The notes: generated by a model from the sequence alone, not told the origin. Positions 1 through 8,546 are shown, counted from the stretch's first letter. The stretch is 64,000 bases of DNA from Pseudonocardia hydrocarbonoxydans (GCF_006539565.1 NZ_BJNG01000014.1:124001-188000); one strand, 5' to 3'. Translations and numbers: made by a program.

Positions 1-649
1 TGCGGGCGGCGACCTCGGCGACGTGGCCGCGCAGGCCCTCGGTGAGGCTCGCGGCGAACTCGCGCACGGCCCCGTGGTCGGTGAGCACGCGGTGCCCGGT
101 GCGCAGCTCGACGCCGGCCGCGAGCGTCCACGGGCCGGCGGCCTGCACCTTCACCCAGCCCGGGCGGGTCGGCTCGCACGCCTCCTGGAGGGCGTCGAGG
201 TCGAAGCGCATCAGGTCGACCGCGCGCTGGTGGTCGCGGCCCGGCCGGGCGGCGACCCGGTAACCCGACGGCCGGACGTCCACCGCGATGTCGACCAGCA
301 GGCCCGCGGTGCGCCCGATCATGTCCGCGCCGACGCCGCGTGCGGGCAGCTCCGGCAGGTGCGGCAGCAGCGGGAGCTCCCCCGCGACGACCCCGGCGGC
401 CTCGCGGACGTCGGTGCCCGGCATCGAGCCGATCCCGGTGGCCGCGCCGTCGGGCCAGCGCGGCAGCTCGACGGGACCGGTGTCCTCCTCCGGCTGCTCG
501 ACCAGGGTGACGCGGGACGGCGCGGGGGGCGCGCCACCGCCCAGGCCGGCGGCCGCCAGCGCGGCGGCCAGCGGGTCCTCCGGCTCGGGCGGGGCGGGGG
601 CGAGCCCGGCGGCGGCGAGCGCGGCGGCCAGCGGATCGTCGGTGCTCAT
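1..649 (-). CDS. Methionine synthase-like protein (UROD/MetE-C fold), 3' part outside window
   Basis: The first 216 codons are present and the gene runs off the left edge. After a 45-residue Ala/Pro-rich leader the protein reads into the barrel of the cobalamin-independent methionine synthase / uroporphyrinogen decarboxylase superfamily, with the motifs GIGSMPGTD and KVQAAGPWTLAAGVEL. It is the shorter, single-barrel type found in actinobacteria near mnmA (Rv3015c in Mycobacterium tuberculosis), not full-length MetE, so a methyltransfer role is likely but the substrate is uncertain. The zinc-ligand region would be in the missing part. The ATG at 649 lies 25 nt downstream of the DUF1206 stop on the same strand, so the two genes are probably co-transcribed. 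The leader carries a 20-residue direct repeat. Confidence 0.8.
   Translation of the reverse strand, partial: MSTDDPLAAALAAAGLAPAPPEPEDPLAAALAAAGLGGGAPPAPSRVTLVEQPEEDTGPVELPRWPDGAATGIGSMPGTDVREAAGVVAGELPLLPHLPELPARGVGADMIGRTAGLLVDIAVDVRPSGYRVAARPGRDHQRAVDLMRFDLDALQEACEPTRPGWVKVQAAGPWTLAAGVELRTGHRVLTDHGAVREFAASLTEGLRGHVAEVAAR
542..637 (-). repeat. Two 60-bp-period repeats encoding DPLAAALAAAGL
   Basis: Residues 5-16 and 25-36 of the methionine-synthase-like protein are the same 12-residue sequence DPLAAALAAAGL. The two copies are 60 bp apart with a Pro/Glu-rich spacer, which indicates an in-frame duplication in the N-terminal leader. Confidence 0.7.
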
Positions 650-674
650 GCCCGCTGTCTACCAGGCGGGGACC

Positions 675-1499
675 TCAGGCCTTGCGGTAGCGGGCGTCGA
701 ACAGGCAGTGGACGCCGAACGCGATCAGTCCCAGGGCGAGCAGCACGAGCAGCGGCGGCCCGTAGGGCTGGTCGGCGAGCACCTGCAGGGCGGCGTCGAG
801 GGTGGTCGGGGACGCCGGGTCGTAGCGCACCGCGGCGATCACGATCAGCACCCCCGGCACGCCGTAGGCGACGCCGAGGGCCATCCAGCCGACCTGCCCG
901 ACGCACGTGACGAGGGTGGAGCGGCGCAGCCCGGCGCCGCGCAGGTCGAGCTCGCGCAGGAACGTGTGCTGCACCCCGCGGCGCACCGCGTACGCCGACC
1001 CGATCACGACCGCGACCCCCGCGAGCCCCACCAGCACCGGTCCGCCCGGCCAGCCGAGCACCACCGAGGCGAACGAGGGCTGCGACGACGGGGCGCCGCC
1101 CTTCGCCGCGGTCGACGCCGCCGACCAGCCGAGCACGCCGAACAACCCGGCCTCGGCGAGGTTGATCGCGACGCGCAGCGCACGCTGCCGCAGCGGGACC
1201 CCGCGATGGCCCAGCACGGCCTCCGCGAGCTGCCACACCACCAGCGCCGCGAGCCCGACCGCGACCACCCACAGCAGCACCAGCCCGGGCCCCGTCGAGG
1301 CGACGGCCTGCAGCGCGCCCTTCTTGTCGGCCCGCTCGCGGTCGCCGAACGCCACCTGCACGGCGAGCGCCGCGACGAGCACGTGCACGAGCCCGTAGGA
1401 CACCAGCCCCACCCGGCCGACCGTCCGCAGGACGATCCCGGCACCTTCGCCCACCTCGCTGGGGGTCCCCTGGCCCACATCACTGGGGGTCTCGGACAC
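675..1499 (-). CDS. DUF1206 family integral membrane protein
   Basis: A 274-residue membrane protein made of three consecutive DUF1206 repeats, each a pair of hydrophobic helices, giving about six membrane segments. Each repeat has a recurring small-residue helix such as LGVAYGVPGVLIVIAAVR and a conserved Tyr-Gly pair (SYGLVHVL, AYGVPG). The family is common in actinobacteria and has no established function. The GTG start at 1499 was chosen because GAAGGAGG lies 6-7 nt upstream and the preceding frame is low-complexity. It is transcribed away from the multicopper oxidase, with a 111-bp shared upstream region, and lies 25 bp upstream of the methionine-synthase-like gene in the same direction. 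Confidence 0.85.
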   Translation of the reverse strand: MSETPSDVGQGTPSEVGEGAGIVLRTVGRVGLVSYGLVHVLVAALAVQVAFGDRERADKKGALQAVASTGPGLVLLWVVAVGLAALVVWQLAEAVLGHRGVPLRQRALRVAINLAEAGLFGVLGWSAASTAAKGGAPSSQPSFASVVLGWPGGPVLVGLAGVAVVIGSAYAVRRGVQHTFLRELDLRGAGLRRSTLVTCVGQVGWMALGVAYGVPGVLIVIAAVRYDPASPTTLDAALQVLADQPYGPPLLVLLALGLIAFGVHCLFDARYRKA

Positions 1500-1610
1500 G
1501 GCGCGCCTCCTTCGGGTCGGACGAGCCTGCCACGCCGGTCGTGCTGGCGTCCGCCGGGTGGGGTGCTGCCACCCTCCCCCGGGCCGCCCCCGACGCCCGA
1601 CCCTCGACGG

Positions 1611-3011
1611 GTGGACACCGCACGCCTGCTGCGCACCCTGCCCTCCCTGCTCGCCGCGGGGGCGATCGCGCTGCTCGGCGCGGGCGTCGTGACGGTGGTC
1701 GCGCACGCCGGTGCCGCCCCGCCGGCCGCCCCCGTCGGCGCCCACGGCGGCGGGCACGGCACGCACGCCGGGCACGCCGGGCGTTCCGTCACCGACCTCA
1801 CGGGTCCCCGCGACGGCGTGCCCGACGTCGCGTTCACCCTCACCGCGCGGCACGCCGCCGTGACGCTGCCGACGGGGGCGACCGTCGACGCCCTCACCTT
1901 CGACGGCACCGCCCCCGGGCCCGAGCTCCGGGTCCGGGCCGGGCAGCTCGTCGAGGTGACGCTGCGCAACCTCGACGTCGACGAGGGCGTCACCCTGCAC
2001 TGGCACGGCCTCGACGTGCCCAACGCCGAGGACGGCGTCGCGGGCGTCACGCAGGACGCGGTGGTGCCGGGCGGCGAGCACGTCTACCGGTTCCGGCCCG
2101 AGCAGGTCGGCACGTTCTGGTACCACTCCCACCAGGACTCCGCGCGCACCGTGCCGCGTGGGCTGTTCGGGGTGCTCGTCGTCGAGCCCGCCGCGGGCTC
2201 GGGCCCCGACGCCGTCCTCGCCGCCCACACCTGGGACGACGTCGGCACCGTCGTCGACGGCCCGGCGCGCCGCGACACCGTCGGCCGCGTCCGGCTCGTC
2301 AACACCGACTCGGTGACGCAGGACTGGACCGTCACCGGCGGCCCGTTCACGGTGCTCGCGATCGACGGCACCGACGTCGACGGCCCGACCCCGCTGCGCG
2401 GCACGGTGCTGCGGGTCCCGGCGGGCGGCCGGCTCGACGTCGGGCTGACCGGGCCCGCGACCGTCGGGATCGTCGACGGCCCGGCGGTCGGGTTCGGCAC
2501 CGACCCCGAGCCGCCGGCGGGGGACGGGCCGGTGTTCGACCCGCTGCACTACGGCACCCCGGCGCCGCCGGAGACCGGGCCGTTCGACCGCGACCTCACC
2601 CAGGTGCTCGACACCGAGCGCGTGACGCAGCGCGGCGTCCCCTCGATCGTCTGGACGATCAACGGGTCGCTGCACCCGGAGCCCGCGACCGTCACCGACG
2701 GCGAACTGGTGCGCGTCACGATCCGCAACGACGGCACCGACCCGCACCCGATGCACCTGCACGGCCACCACGTCCGCGTGCTGTCGCGCGACGGGGTGCC
2801 CGCGACGGGGAGCGCGTGGTGGACCGACTCGCTCGGCGTCGAACCCGGGGAGACCTACGAGGTCGCCTTCCGGGCCGCCAACCCCGGCATCTGGATGGAC
2901 CACTGCCACAACCTCGCCCACGCGTCCGCGGGGATGGTCATGCACCTCCTCTACGAGGGGGTCAGCACCCCCTTCGAGCACGGCGGGGGTGCGGGAAACA
3001 CCCCCGAATGA
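1611..3011 (+). CDS. Multicopper oxidase, membrane-anchored or secreted
   Basis: A 466-residue copper oxidase that would couple one-electron oxidation of a substrate to reduction of O2 to water outside the membrane. A hydrophobic N-terminus (residues 10-32) is a signal peptide or anchor, followed by a His/Gly-rich stretch (HGGGHGTHAGHAG) that could bind metal. The copper motifs are complete: HWHG at 130-133, WYHSH at 170-174, HPMHLHGHH from 379, and HCH at 431-433 followed by a Met about ten residues on for the type 1 site. The middle domain is short for a three-domain enzyme, as in compact actinobacterial forms. The GTG at 1611 precedes the signal peptide. The next gene, 73 bp downstream, encodes a cupredoxin-like lipoprotein that may be its redox partner. 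Confidence 0.88.
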   Translation: MDTARLLRTLPSLLAAGAIALLGAGVVTVVAHAGAAPPAAPVGAHGGGHGTHAGHAGRSVTDLTGPRDGVPDVAFTLTARHAAVTLPTGATVDALTFDGTAPGPELRVRAGQLVEVTLRNLDVDEGVTLHWHGLDVPNAEDGVAGVTQDAVVPGGEHVYRFRPEQVGTFWYHSHQDSARTVPRGLFGVLVVEPAAGSGPDAVLAAHTWDDVGTVVDGPARRDTVGRVRLVNTDSVTQDWTVTGGPFTVLAIDGTDVDGPTPLRGTVLRVPAGGRLDVGLTGPATVGIVDGPAVGFGTDPEPPAGDGPVFDPLHYGTPAPPETGPFDRDLTQVLDTERVTQRGVPSIVWTINGSLHPEPATVTDGELVRVTIRNDGTDPHPMHLHGHHVRVLSRDGVPATGSAWWTDSLGVEPGETYEVAFRAANPGIWMDHCHNLAHASAGMVMHLLYEGVSTPFEHGGGAGNTPE

Positions 3012-3084
3012 TCGCGGCAGCACCCCTGACCAGCGACGACACCGTTCCTAGGCTCGATTCGACACCCGGACACCAGGAGAGACC

Positions 3085-3867
3085 ATGAACGCCCGACGCC
3101 CCCTCGCCGCCGCCGCCCTCGCCGCCGCGCTGCTCGGCGTGACGACCGCCTGCGGCGGGGCCCCGGCCCCCGCCGCGCCCGCGGCGCCCGCCGAACCCGC
3201 GCCCGCGGCCGCCTCCGCGGAGACGGCGTGCACCAACCTGCTCGCGCTCGACACCACCCCCACCCCCGACGAGGGCCCCGACGGGCCGCCGCCGCCCGAG
3301 GCCGTCATGGAGTGGGGTGCCTCGATCACGCCGCTGCTCGAGGGCGCACTGGCCGCCGCTCCCCCCGAGCTGGCCCCGTCGCTGACGGCGCTGCAGCCGG
3401 TCGTGCAGGCCGCCGCGACCGAGGGCACCACGCCCGACTTCGAGGACCCCGCGTTCACCGGCGCCCTGCTCGGCTACGAGACCTGGGCGCACGACAACTG
3501 CGGCTACCAGAACATCGACCTGGTCGGCACCGACTTCGAGTTCTCCGGCGCCCCCGCCACGCTCGACGCGGGCCCCGTCAGCCTGCTGCTGAGCAACGAG
3601 AGCACCGACGACCAGTTCCACGTCGCGCTGCTGGCCCGGGCCAAGGACCCGGCGATGACGATCGAGCAGTTCACCGCGACGCCGATGGAGGAGCTGTTCG
3701 GGATGGTCGACCTGGTGCCCGGCGGTGCGGCCGCAGCACCCGGCCAGAGCGCCGGGATGCTCGCCGACCTCGAGCCGGGGAAGTACTTCCTGCTCTGCCC
3801 GGTCGGTGACGAGGGCGAGCTCCCGCACCACCTGCAGGGCATGATCACCGAGATCACGGTGGCCTGA
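3085..3867 (+). CDS. Cupredoxin-like lipoprotein downstream of the multicopper oxidase
   Basis: A 260-residue exported protein. The signal peptide ends in a lipobox (LLGVTTAC), so it should be lipid-anchored on the outer face of the membrane. An Ala/Pro linker and a helical domain follow, and the C-terminal ~110 residues look like a small copper-binding beta barrel. They contain FHVALL, then PGKYFLLCPVGD, then LPHHLQGM, giving a His...Cys...His...Met order as in type 1 copper sites. The Cys-to-His spacing (about 10) is longer than in plastocyanin, so copper binding is inferred. The start is supported by CAGGAGAG 8-9 nt before the ATG. A long palindrome follows the stop and separates the gene from convergent mnmA. 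Confidence 0.7.
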   Translation: MNARRPLAAAALAAALLGVTTACGGAPAPAAPAAPAEPAPAAASAETACTNLLALDTTPTPDEGPDGPPPPEAVMEWGASITPLLEGALAAAPPELAPSLTALQPVVQAAATEGTTPDFEDPAFTGALLGYETWAHDNCGYQNIDLVGTDFEFSGAPATLDAGPVSLLLSNESTDDQFHVALLARAKDPAMTIEQFTATPMEELFGMVDLVPGGAAAAPGQSAGMLADLEPGKYFLLCPVGDEGELPHHLQGMITEITVA

Positions 3868-3878
3868 GGGGGGTCACC

Positions 3879-3939
3879 GAATTGCAGGAAGGCCACCTTC
3901 ACGCAACCTAGTTGCGTGAAGGTGGCCTTCCTGCAATTC
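3879..3939. repeat. Nested palindromic intergenic repeat, copy 1
   Basis: Two perfectly complementary 29-nt arms (3879-3907 and 3911-3939) are separated by only 3 nt. Each arm contains the smaller palindrome GAAGGCCACCTTC. The element sits between convergent genes (cupredoxin-like lipoprotein and mnmA) and would form a very stable hairpin in either transcript, so it could act as a two-way terminator. Related copies lie at 9366-9422 and 34767-34821, sharing the core TTGCAGGAAGGCCACCTTCA. Confidence 0.9.
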
Positions 3940-3962
3940 CCGAGAGGCGGGGACGGACGGCG

Positions 3963-5027
3963 TCAGTGGGCGGCGGTGATGCGGGCGCTGCCGCGCACCA
4001 CGTCGCCGTCGTAGAGGGCCACGGCCTGACCCGGCGCCACCCCCCGCAGCGGCTCGCCCAGCTCCACCCGCAGCCGGCCGTCGACCCCGGGATGGGCGAC
4101 GGCGGGGGCCAGGCCGCCGTGGGCGCGCACCTGGACGGTGCAGGCGAAGGGCTCCGCGGGTGCCGCACCCGCACTCCACACCGCGGCGGCGGCGTCGATG
4201 GCGTGCACGTCGAGGGCCTCCACGGGCCCCACCCGCACGGTGCCCGAGACCGGCTCGATCCCCAGCACGTAGCGAGGGCGGCCGTCGGCGGCGGGGGCGT
4301 CGACGCCGAGGCCCTTGCGCTGGCCGACGGTGAAACCGTGCACGCCGTCGTGGCGGCCCAGCTCGGCCCCCGAGGTGTCGACGATCGCGCCGGGGCGGGT
4401 ACCGATCCGCGCGGTGAGGAACGCGCGGGTGTCGCCGGAGGGGATGAAGCAGATGTCGTGGCTGTCGGGCTTGTCGGCGACCCGCAGACCACGGGCGGCG
4501 GCCTCGGCGCGGACCGCGGGCTTGGGGGTGTCGCCGAGCGGGAACATCGCGTGCCGCAGCTGGTGCGCGGTGAGCACGGCCAGGACGTAGGACTGGTCCT
4601 TGTCGACGTCGACGGCCCGGCTGAGCTCCCCCTGCCGCAGCTGCGCGTAGTGGCCGGTGCAGACCGCGTCGAAGCCCAGCCCCAGCGCGCGGTCCAGCAG
4701 GGCCGAGAACTTGATCTTCTCGTTGCACCGCAGGCACGGGTTGGGGGTCTCCCCCGCCGCGTAGGACGCCACGAAGTCGTCGACGACGTCGGCGCTGAAC
4801 CGGGCGGCGAAGTCCCAGACGTAGAACGGGATGCCCAGGACGTCGGCGGCGCGGCGGGCGTCGGCGGCGTCCTCCTTGGAGCAGCACCCGCGGGAGCCCC
4901 CGCGCAGCGCGGCCGGGGTCTCCGACAGCGCGAGGTGCACCCCGACGACGTGGTGCCCGGCGTCGACGGCGCGGGCGGCGGCCACGGCGGAGTCGACGCC
5001 GCCGCTCATCGCGGCCAGGACGCGCAT
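3963..5027 (-). CDS. mnmA: tRNA-specific 2-thiouridylase MnmA
   Basis: A 354-residue cytoplasmic enzyme that thiolates U34 of tRNA-Lys, -Glu and -Gln with ATP and sulfur relayed from a cysteine desulfurase. The ATP-pyrophosphatase P-loop SGGVDS is at 8-13. The catalytic cysteines fit the family: Cys101 in [12 protein letters not shown] and Cys193 in [10 protein letters not shown] Cys-rich insert, [11 protein letters not shown], near 43-53 is typical of actinobacterial members. The start ATG overlaps the stop of the upstream cysteine desulfurase gene by one base (TGATG), so translation is coupled and the desulfurase is the likely sulfur donor. The gene converges on the lipoprotein gene across the copy-1 palindrome. 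Confidence 0.97.
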   Translation of the reverse strand: MRVLAAMSGGVDSAVAAARAVDAGHHVVGVHLALSETPAALRGGSRGCCSKEDAADARRAADVLGIPFYVWDFAARFSADVVDDFVASYAAGETPNPCLRCNEKIKFSALLDRALGLGFDAVCTGHYAQLRQGELSRAVDVDKDQSYVLAVLTAHQLRHAMFPLGDTPKPAVRAEAAARGLRVADKPDSHDICFIPSGDTRAFLTARIGTRPGAIVDTSGAELGRHDGVHGFTVGQRKGLGVDAPAADGRPRYVLGIEPVSGTVRVGPVEALDVHAIDAAAAVWSAGAAPAEPFACTVQVRAHGGLAPAVAHPGVDGRLRVELGEPLRGVAPGQAVALYDGDVVRGSARITAAH

Positions 5028-6238
5028 CAGCGGGAGACCCCCGCCCGCCGCGCCCGCTCCACGACCTGACCGATCACCGCCGCCACCGCGTCGACGTCCT
5101 CGGGACCGGAGGTGTGGCCAAGGGAGAAGCGCAGGGACCCGCGGGCGGTGGCCTCGTCGGCGCCCATGGCGAGCAGCACGTGGCTGGGCTGCGCGACGCC
5201 CGCGGTGCAGGCCGACCCGGTCGAGCACTCGATGCCGTGCGCGTCGAGCAGCATCAGCAGCGAGTCGCCCTCGCAGCCGGGGAAGGACAGGTGGGCGTTG
5301 CCGGGCAGGCGGGACGGGCCGCCGTCGATCTCGCCGGTGCCGGGGTCGCCGTTGAGCGTCGCGTCGCCGACGGTGGCCCGGACCTTGCCGATCAGGTCGT
5401 CGCGCAGGCCGCTGAGCATCGCGGCGCGGCGCGGGGCGTCGGCCACCGACAGCTCGACGGCGGTGGCCAGCCCGACGACGGCCGGGGTGTCGAGCGTGCC
5501 GGAGCGCACGTCGCGCTCCTGCCCGCCGCCGTGCAGCAGCGGCGTCAGCTCGACGGTGCGGCCCAGCAGCAGCGCGCCCGCGCCGTAGGGTCCGCCGAGC
5601 TTGTGGCCGGTGAGGGTGAGCGCGTCGACGCCGGATGCCGCGAAGTCGACCGGCAGGATCCCGACGGCCTGCACGGCGTCGGTGTGCAGCGGCACGTCGA
5701 AGTCGTGGGCGACCTCGGCCAGCTCGCGGATCGGGTTGACGGTGCCGACCTCGTTGTTGGCCCACATCACCGACACCAGCGCGACGGTCTCGGGCACCGC
5801 GGCCAGTGCGGCGCGCAGCGTCTCGGGCTGCACGCGACCGGCGCCGTCGACGGCCAGCAGCTCGACCTGCGCGCCGGAGTGCTCGGCGAGCCACAGCGCG
5901 GAGTCCAGGACCGCGTGGTGCTCGATGCCGGGCACCAGGACGCGCACGCGACGGGGGTCGGCGGCGTTGCGTGACCAGAACAGGCCCTTGACCGCGAGGT
6001 TGTCGCTCTCGGTGCCGCCCGTGGTCAGCACGACCTCGGACGGCCGCGCGCCGACGGCCGCGGCGATGCGCTCGCGGGACTCCTCGACGTCGCGGCGGGC
6101 CCGGCGCCCGGCCGAGTGCAGCGACGACGCGTTGCCGGTGCGGGACAGCGCCTCGCACATCGCGGCCACGGCCTCGGGCAGCATCGGCGTGGTCGCCGCG
6201 TGGTCGAGGTACCTGGAGCCGGCGCTCGGTGGCGTCAC
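5027..6238 (-). CDS. Cysteine desulfurase (IscS/NifS type)
   Basis: A 403-residue PLP enzyme that removes sulfur from cysteine as a protein persulfide. The N-terminus [11 protein letters not shown], the PLP-binding Lys213 in [10 protein letters not shown] and the active-site Cys344 in [10 protein letters not shown] are all present. The close link to mnmA suggests tRNA thiolation, with Fe-S assembly also possible; the mycobacterial counterpart is Rv3025c next to Rv3024c. The GTG start at 6238 has GGGAAGG about 9-14 nt upstream. A TATCCT -10-like hexamer (6279-6274) implies a leader of about 30 nt. The upstream acyltransferase on the same strand ends 58 bp away, so this promoter probably drives the desulfurase-mnmA pair. 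Confidence 0.95.
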   Translation of the reverse strand: MTPPSAGSRYLDHAATTPMLPEAVAAMCEALSRTGNASSLHSAGRRARRDVEESRERIAAAVGARPSEVVLTTGGTESDNLAVKGLFWSRNAADPRRVRVLVPGIEHHAVLDSALWLAEHSGAQVELLAVDGAGRVQPETLRAALAAVPETVALVSVMWANNEVGTVNPIRELAEVAHDFDVPLHTDAVQAVGILPVDFAASGVDALTLTGHKLGGPYGAGALLLGRTVELTPLLHGGGQERDVRSGTLDTPAVVGLATAVELSVADAPRRAAMLSGLRDDLIGKVRATVGDATLNGDPGTGEIDGGPSRLPGNAHLSFPGCEGDSLLMLLDAHGIECSTGSACTAGVAQPSHVLLAMGADEATARGSLRFSLGHTSGPEDVDAVAAVIGQVVERARRAGVSR

Positions 6239-6273
6239 GTCAGATGGCCTTCCCGTGTCGCTGGGTCGACCCG

Positions 6274-6279
6274 AGGATA
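6274..6279 (-). promoter_or_regulatory. -10-like TATCCT for the cysteine desulfurase-mnmA operon
   Basis: Read on the minus strand, TATCCT ends 35 nt before the GTG of the desulfurase gene, with an RBS-like GGGAAGG in between. I could not identify a -35 box. Confidence 0.45.
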
Positions 6280-6296
6280 GTCGCCCGTCCGCGGAC

Positions 6297-7376
6297 CTAC
6301 GCGGCGACGGGGACCGGCCGGCCCGCGGATCGGTGTCCCACCGCGCCCGGGTGCGGCGTGCCGGTGACGGCCCCCACAGCCGTCGCGGCGGCGGCCGCGA
6401 GGCCGCGGCGGTCCCGATCGGCGGGGTCGATGTCGGCCAGCACCGTCATCCCGCAGGTGAGTCCGGGCAGCCGGAGCACCCGGCGCAGGGAGTCCCACAG
6501 CGTCTGGTCGCCGACGAAGGCCCCGGCGGCGGTGGCCTCCCCGCCGGCGAGCCGCAGGGTGAACGCGACGGGCCGCACGGGCACGCGGGCGTCGATCGCG
6601 GCCTGGAACGCGGCGCGCCGGAACGTGCCCGCCGCCGCGCCGCACCACGTCGTCCCCTCGGGGAAGACCCCGACGGTGCCACCGGCGCGCAGGGCGTCGG
6701 CGGTGCCGGCGACGGTGCGGGGCAGGTCGCGCAGGCCCGCCCGGTCGACGAACAGCGCACCCGTCCGGGAGGCCAGCGACCCGATCACCGGCCAGGCCCG
6801 TACCTCGTGCTTGGCCTGCAGCCGCATAGGCCAGGTGGCGTACAGGGCGAGCACGTCGATCCAGGAGAGGTGGTTGGCGACCACCAGCACCCCACCCCCG
6901 CGAGTCCCCCGTTCTCCGTCCGCGAGTCCCCCGTTCCCCGCGCGCGAGTCCCCCTTTTCCCGCCTGCGAGTCCCCCGTCTCGCGGCCCGCATGTCGCGGA
7001 ATCCCGGACCACCGCCCGCCCCGTCGACCCGACGACGTGACGGGCCGCCCGTCACGTCCAACCGGACACCCGCCGCCCGCAGCGCACCCGACGCACAGGC
7101 GCGGAGCCAGCGCTCGCGCGCCCCTCCGCGCAGAGCGGTCACCCCCACCACCGCCGCGACCAGGACGACGACCAACCCGCCCAGCCGCGACGCGAACCGC
7201 AGTGCTCCCACCCCCGGTTCCTCCGCCGGCAGGCAGGACGGGGTGCACACCGGCACCGGGACCCAGGCCGACGGCGGGGCGGCGCGGTGCGCCGCGACGT
7301 CCGGCGCGGAGTGGCGTCCACCAAGGTGGTGTTCGACCGGCCCGGTGACGGGCGCAAGCTCGTGTAGGGCGGCCAT
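6297..7376 (-). CDS. PlsC/OlsA-type 1-acyl-glycerol-phosphate acyltransferase with internal repeat insert
   Basis: A 359-residue membrane-associated acyltransferase with the family signatures NHLSWID (HX4D motif), FVDR and FPEGTTW, and a hydrophobic helix before the catalytic domain. It transfers an acyl chain from acyl-CoA or acyl-ACP to a lysolipid. Its partner across the IS element is an OlsB-like acyltransferase, so ornithine- or amino-lipid synthesis is plausible (Rv3026c/Rv3027c are the mycobacterial pair). Two oddities stand out. About 29 residues just before the HX4D motif are encoded by four 22-bp repeats (6901-6988). The ATG at 7376 and first five codons lie inside the left end of the IS256-type element, so the native N-terminus may have been replaced. 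Activity is uncertain. Confidence 0.8.
   Translation of the reverse strand: MAALHELAPVTGPVEHHLGGRHSAPDVAAHRAAPPSAWVPVPVCTPSCLPAEEPGVGALRFASRLGGLVVVLVAAVVGVTALRGGARERWLRACASGALRAAGVRLDVTGGPSRRRVDGAGGGPGFRDMRAARRGTRRREKGDSRAGNGGLADGERGTRGGGVLVVANHLSWIDVLALYATWPMRLQAKHEVRAWPVIGSLASRTGALFVDRAGLRDLPRTVAGTADALRAGGTVGVFPEGTTWCGAAAGTFRRAAFQAAIDARVPVRPVAFTLRLAGGEATAAGAFVGDQTLWDSLRRVLRLPGLTCGMTVLADIDPADRDRRGLAAAAATAVGAVTGTPHPGAVGHRSAGRPVPVAA
6901..6988. repeat. 22-bp minisatellite, four units, inside the acyltransferase gene
   Basis: Four consecutive 22-bp units start at 6901, 6923, 6945 and 6967, each beginning CGAGTCCCCC followed by a variable half. They are translated in the acyltransferase as an Arg/Gly/Asp-rich loop. 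The same unit occurs in reverse orientation at 8459-8546. Confidence 0.9.
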
Positions 7377-8399
7377 CGCGTGATCTTCTGGAGACCTCTC
7401 ACAGCACCCAGAAGGACGACCACGCGATGACCGCACCGAGCAGTATCGACCCTGCCCAGTTCCTGCACGAACAGCTGTCCCAGGCCTCGCCGGACCTACT
7501 GCGCCAGATGTTGACCACCTTCATCAACACCCTGATGTCCGCCGAGGCCGACGCCGTGTGCGGCGCCGGCTGGGGCGAACGCAGCGACGCCCGCACCAAC
7601 ACCCGCAACGGCTACCGGCACCGCGACTTCGACACCCGCGCCGGCACGATCGACGTGGCGATCCCGAAGCTGCGCTCCGGGTCGTACTTCCCGGACTGGT
7701 TGTTGGAGCGCCGCCGTCGCGCCGAACGGGCCCTGACCACCGTGGTCGCCACCTGCTACCTGCTCGGAGTCTCCACCCGGCGGATGGAGAAGCTGGTCGA
7801 GACCCTCGGCATCACCCGGCTGTCCAAGTCGCAGGTCTCGACCATGGCCGCCGAGCTCGACGCCCACGTCGCGGACTTCCGCACCCGCCCCCTCGACCAG
7901 GGCCCCTACACCTTCGTCGCCGCGGACGCCCTGGTGCTCAAGGTCCGCGAGGGCGGCCGGGTGGTCAACGTCCACGCCCTCGTGGCGACCGGTGTCAACG
8001 CCGACGGGCACCGGGAGATCCTCGGGCTGCAGGTCACCTCCGCCGAGGACGGCGCCGGATGGCTCGGGTTCTTCCGCGACCTCACCGCCCGCGGCCTGTC
8101 CGGGGTCCGTCTGGTCACCTCCGACGCCCACAACGGCCTGGTCGCCGCGATAGGCGCCACCCTGCCCGGAGCGGGCTGGCAGCGGTGCCGCACCCACTAC
8201 GCGGCCAACCTGATGGCCGCCACCCCGAAAGCGTCCTGGCCGTGGGTGCGCGCTCTGCTGCACTCGGTCTACGACCAACCCGACAGCGTCTCGGTGCACG
8301 CCCAGTTCGACCGGGTCCTCGACGCCGTTGCCGAGAAGCTCCATCCCGGCGCTGAGCGCCTGACCGACACAAGAAGATCACGCATCAGCTGCCACACAC
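7362..8399 (+). mobile_element. IS256-family element, internally deleted
   Basis: Imperfect terminal inverted repeats of 28 bp (7362-7389 and 8372-8399; 21 of 28 positions match, including a perfect 12-bp stretch GCGTGATCTTCT) bound a truncated mutator-type transposase gene. At about 1.04 kb the element is shorter than usual for the family (about 1.3-1.4 kb); the missing DNA is the 3' third of the transposase. I found no convincing 8-9 bp target duplication. It lies between the acyltransferase and the GNAT gene that are normally adjacent. The exact ends are uncertain by a few bases to perhaps 20 bp. Confidence 0.75.
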
Positions 8400-8416
8400 C
8401 ACGCCAGCGGACTTGA
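7427..8416 (+). pseudogene. Truncated IS256-family (mutator type) transposase
   Basis: The first ~310 residues match IS256-type transposases: N-terminal SPDLLRQML, the zinc-finger-like middle, the first catalytic Asp in FVAADALVLKVREGGRVVN, the second in LVTSDAHNGL, then CRTHYAANLM. After VAEKLHPGAERLTD the frame runs directly into the right inverted repeat and stops after about 15 unrelated residues. The C-terminal ~100 residues, including the third catalytic acidic residue (Glu), are missing, so the protein should be inactive though the element might be mobilised in trans. The ATG at 7427 has GAAGGACG upstream. It is transcribed opposite to the flanking lipid genes. Confidence 0.88.
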
Positions 8417-8458
8417 CCCGGCGCGGGGACGGGATCCCGCGACCCGGCCCCGGGAAAC

Positions 8459-8546
8459 GGGGGACTCGCACGCGGGAGACGGGGGACTCGCGGACGGAGA
8501 ACGGAGGACTCGCGGACGGGGAACGGGGGACTCGCGGGGTGGGGGG
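8459..8546. repeat. 22-bp minisatellite, four units, right of the IS element
   Basis: Units begin at 8459, 8481, 8503 and 8525 with GGGGGACTCG (one unit GGAGGACTCG), an exact 22-bp period. This is the reverse complement of the unit inside the acyltransferase (6901-6988). The array ends exactly at the stop codon of the GNAT gene; the second half of the last unit is degenerate. Confidence 0.9.

Noticed and set aside
288-1610. Long plus-strand open frame continuous with the multicopper oxidase
   Set aside because: It is antisense to the DUF1206 and methionine-synthase-like genes, has shadow composition, and the signal peptide after GTG 1611 defines the real start.
7280-7366. Plus-strand end of a coding frame reading [15 protein letters not shown] before a TAG at the IS left end
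   Set aside because: It looks protein-like, but no start or family could be recognised, and it overlaps the acyltransferase on the other strand.
6901-8546. CRISPR-like array
   Set aside because: The 22-bp units are contiguous, with no unique spacers, and no cas genes are present.
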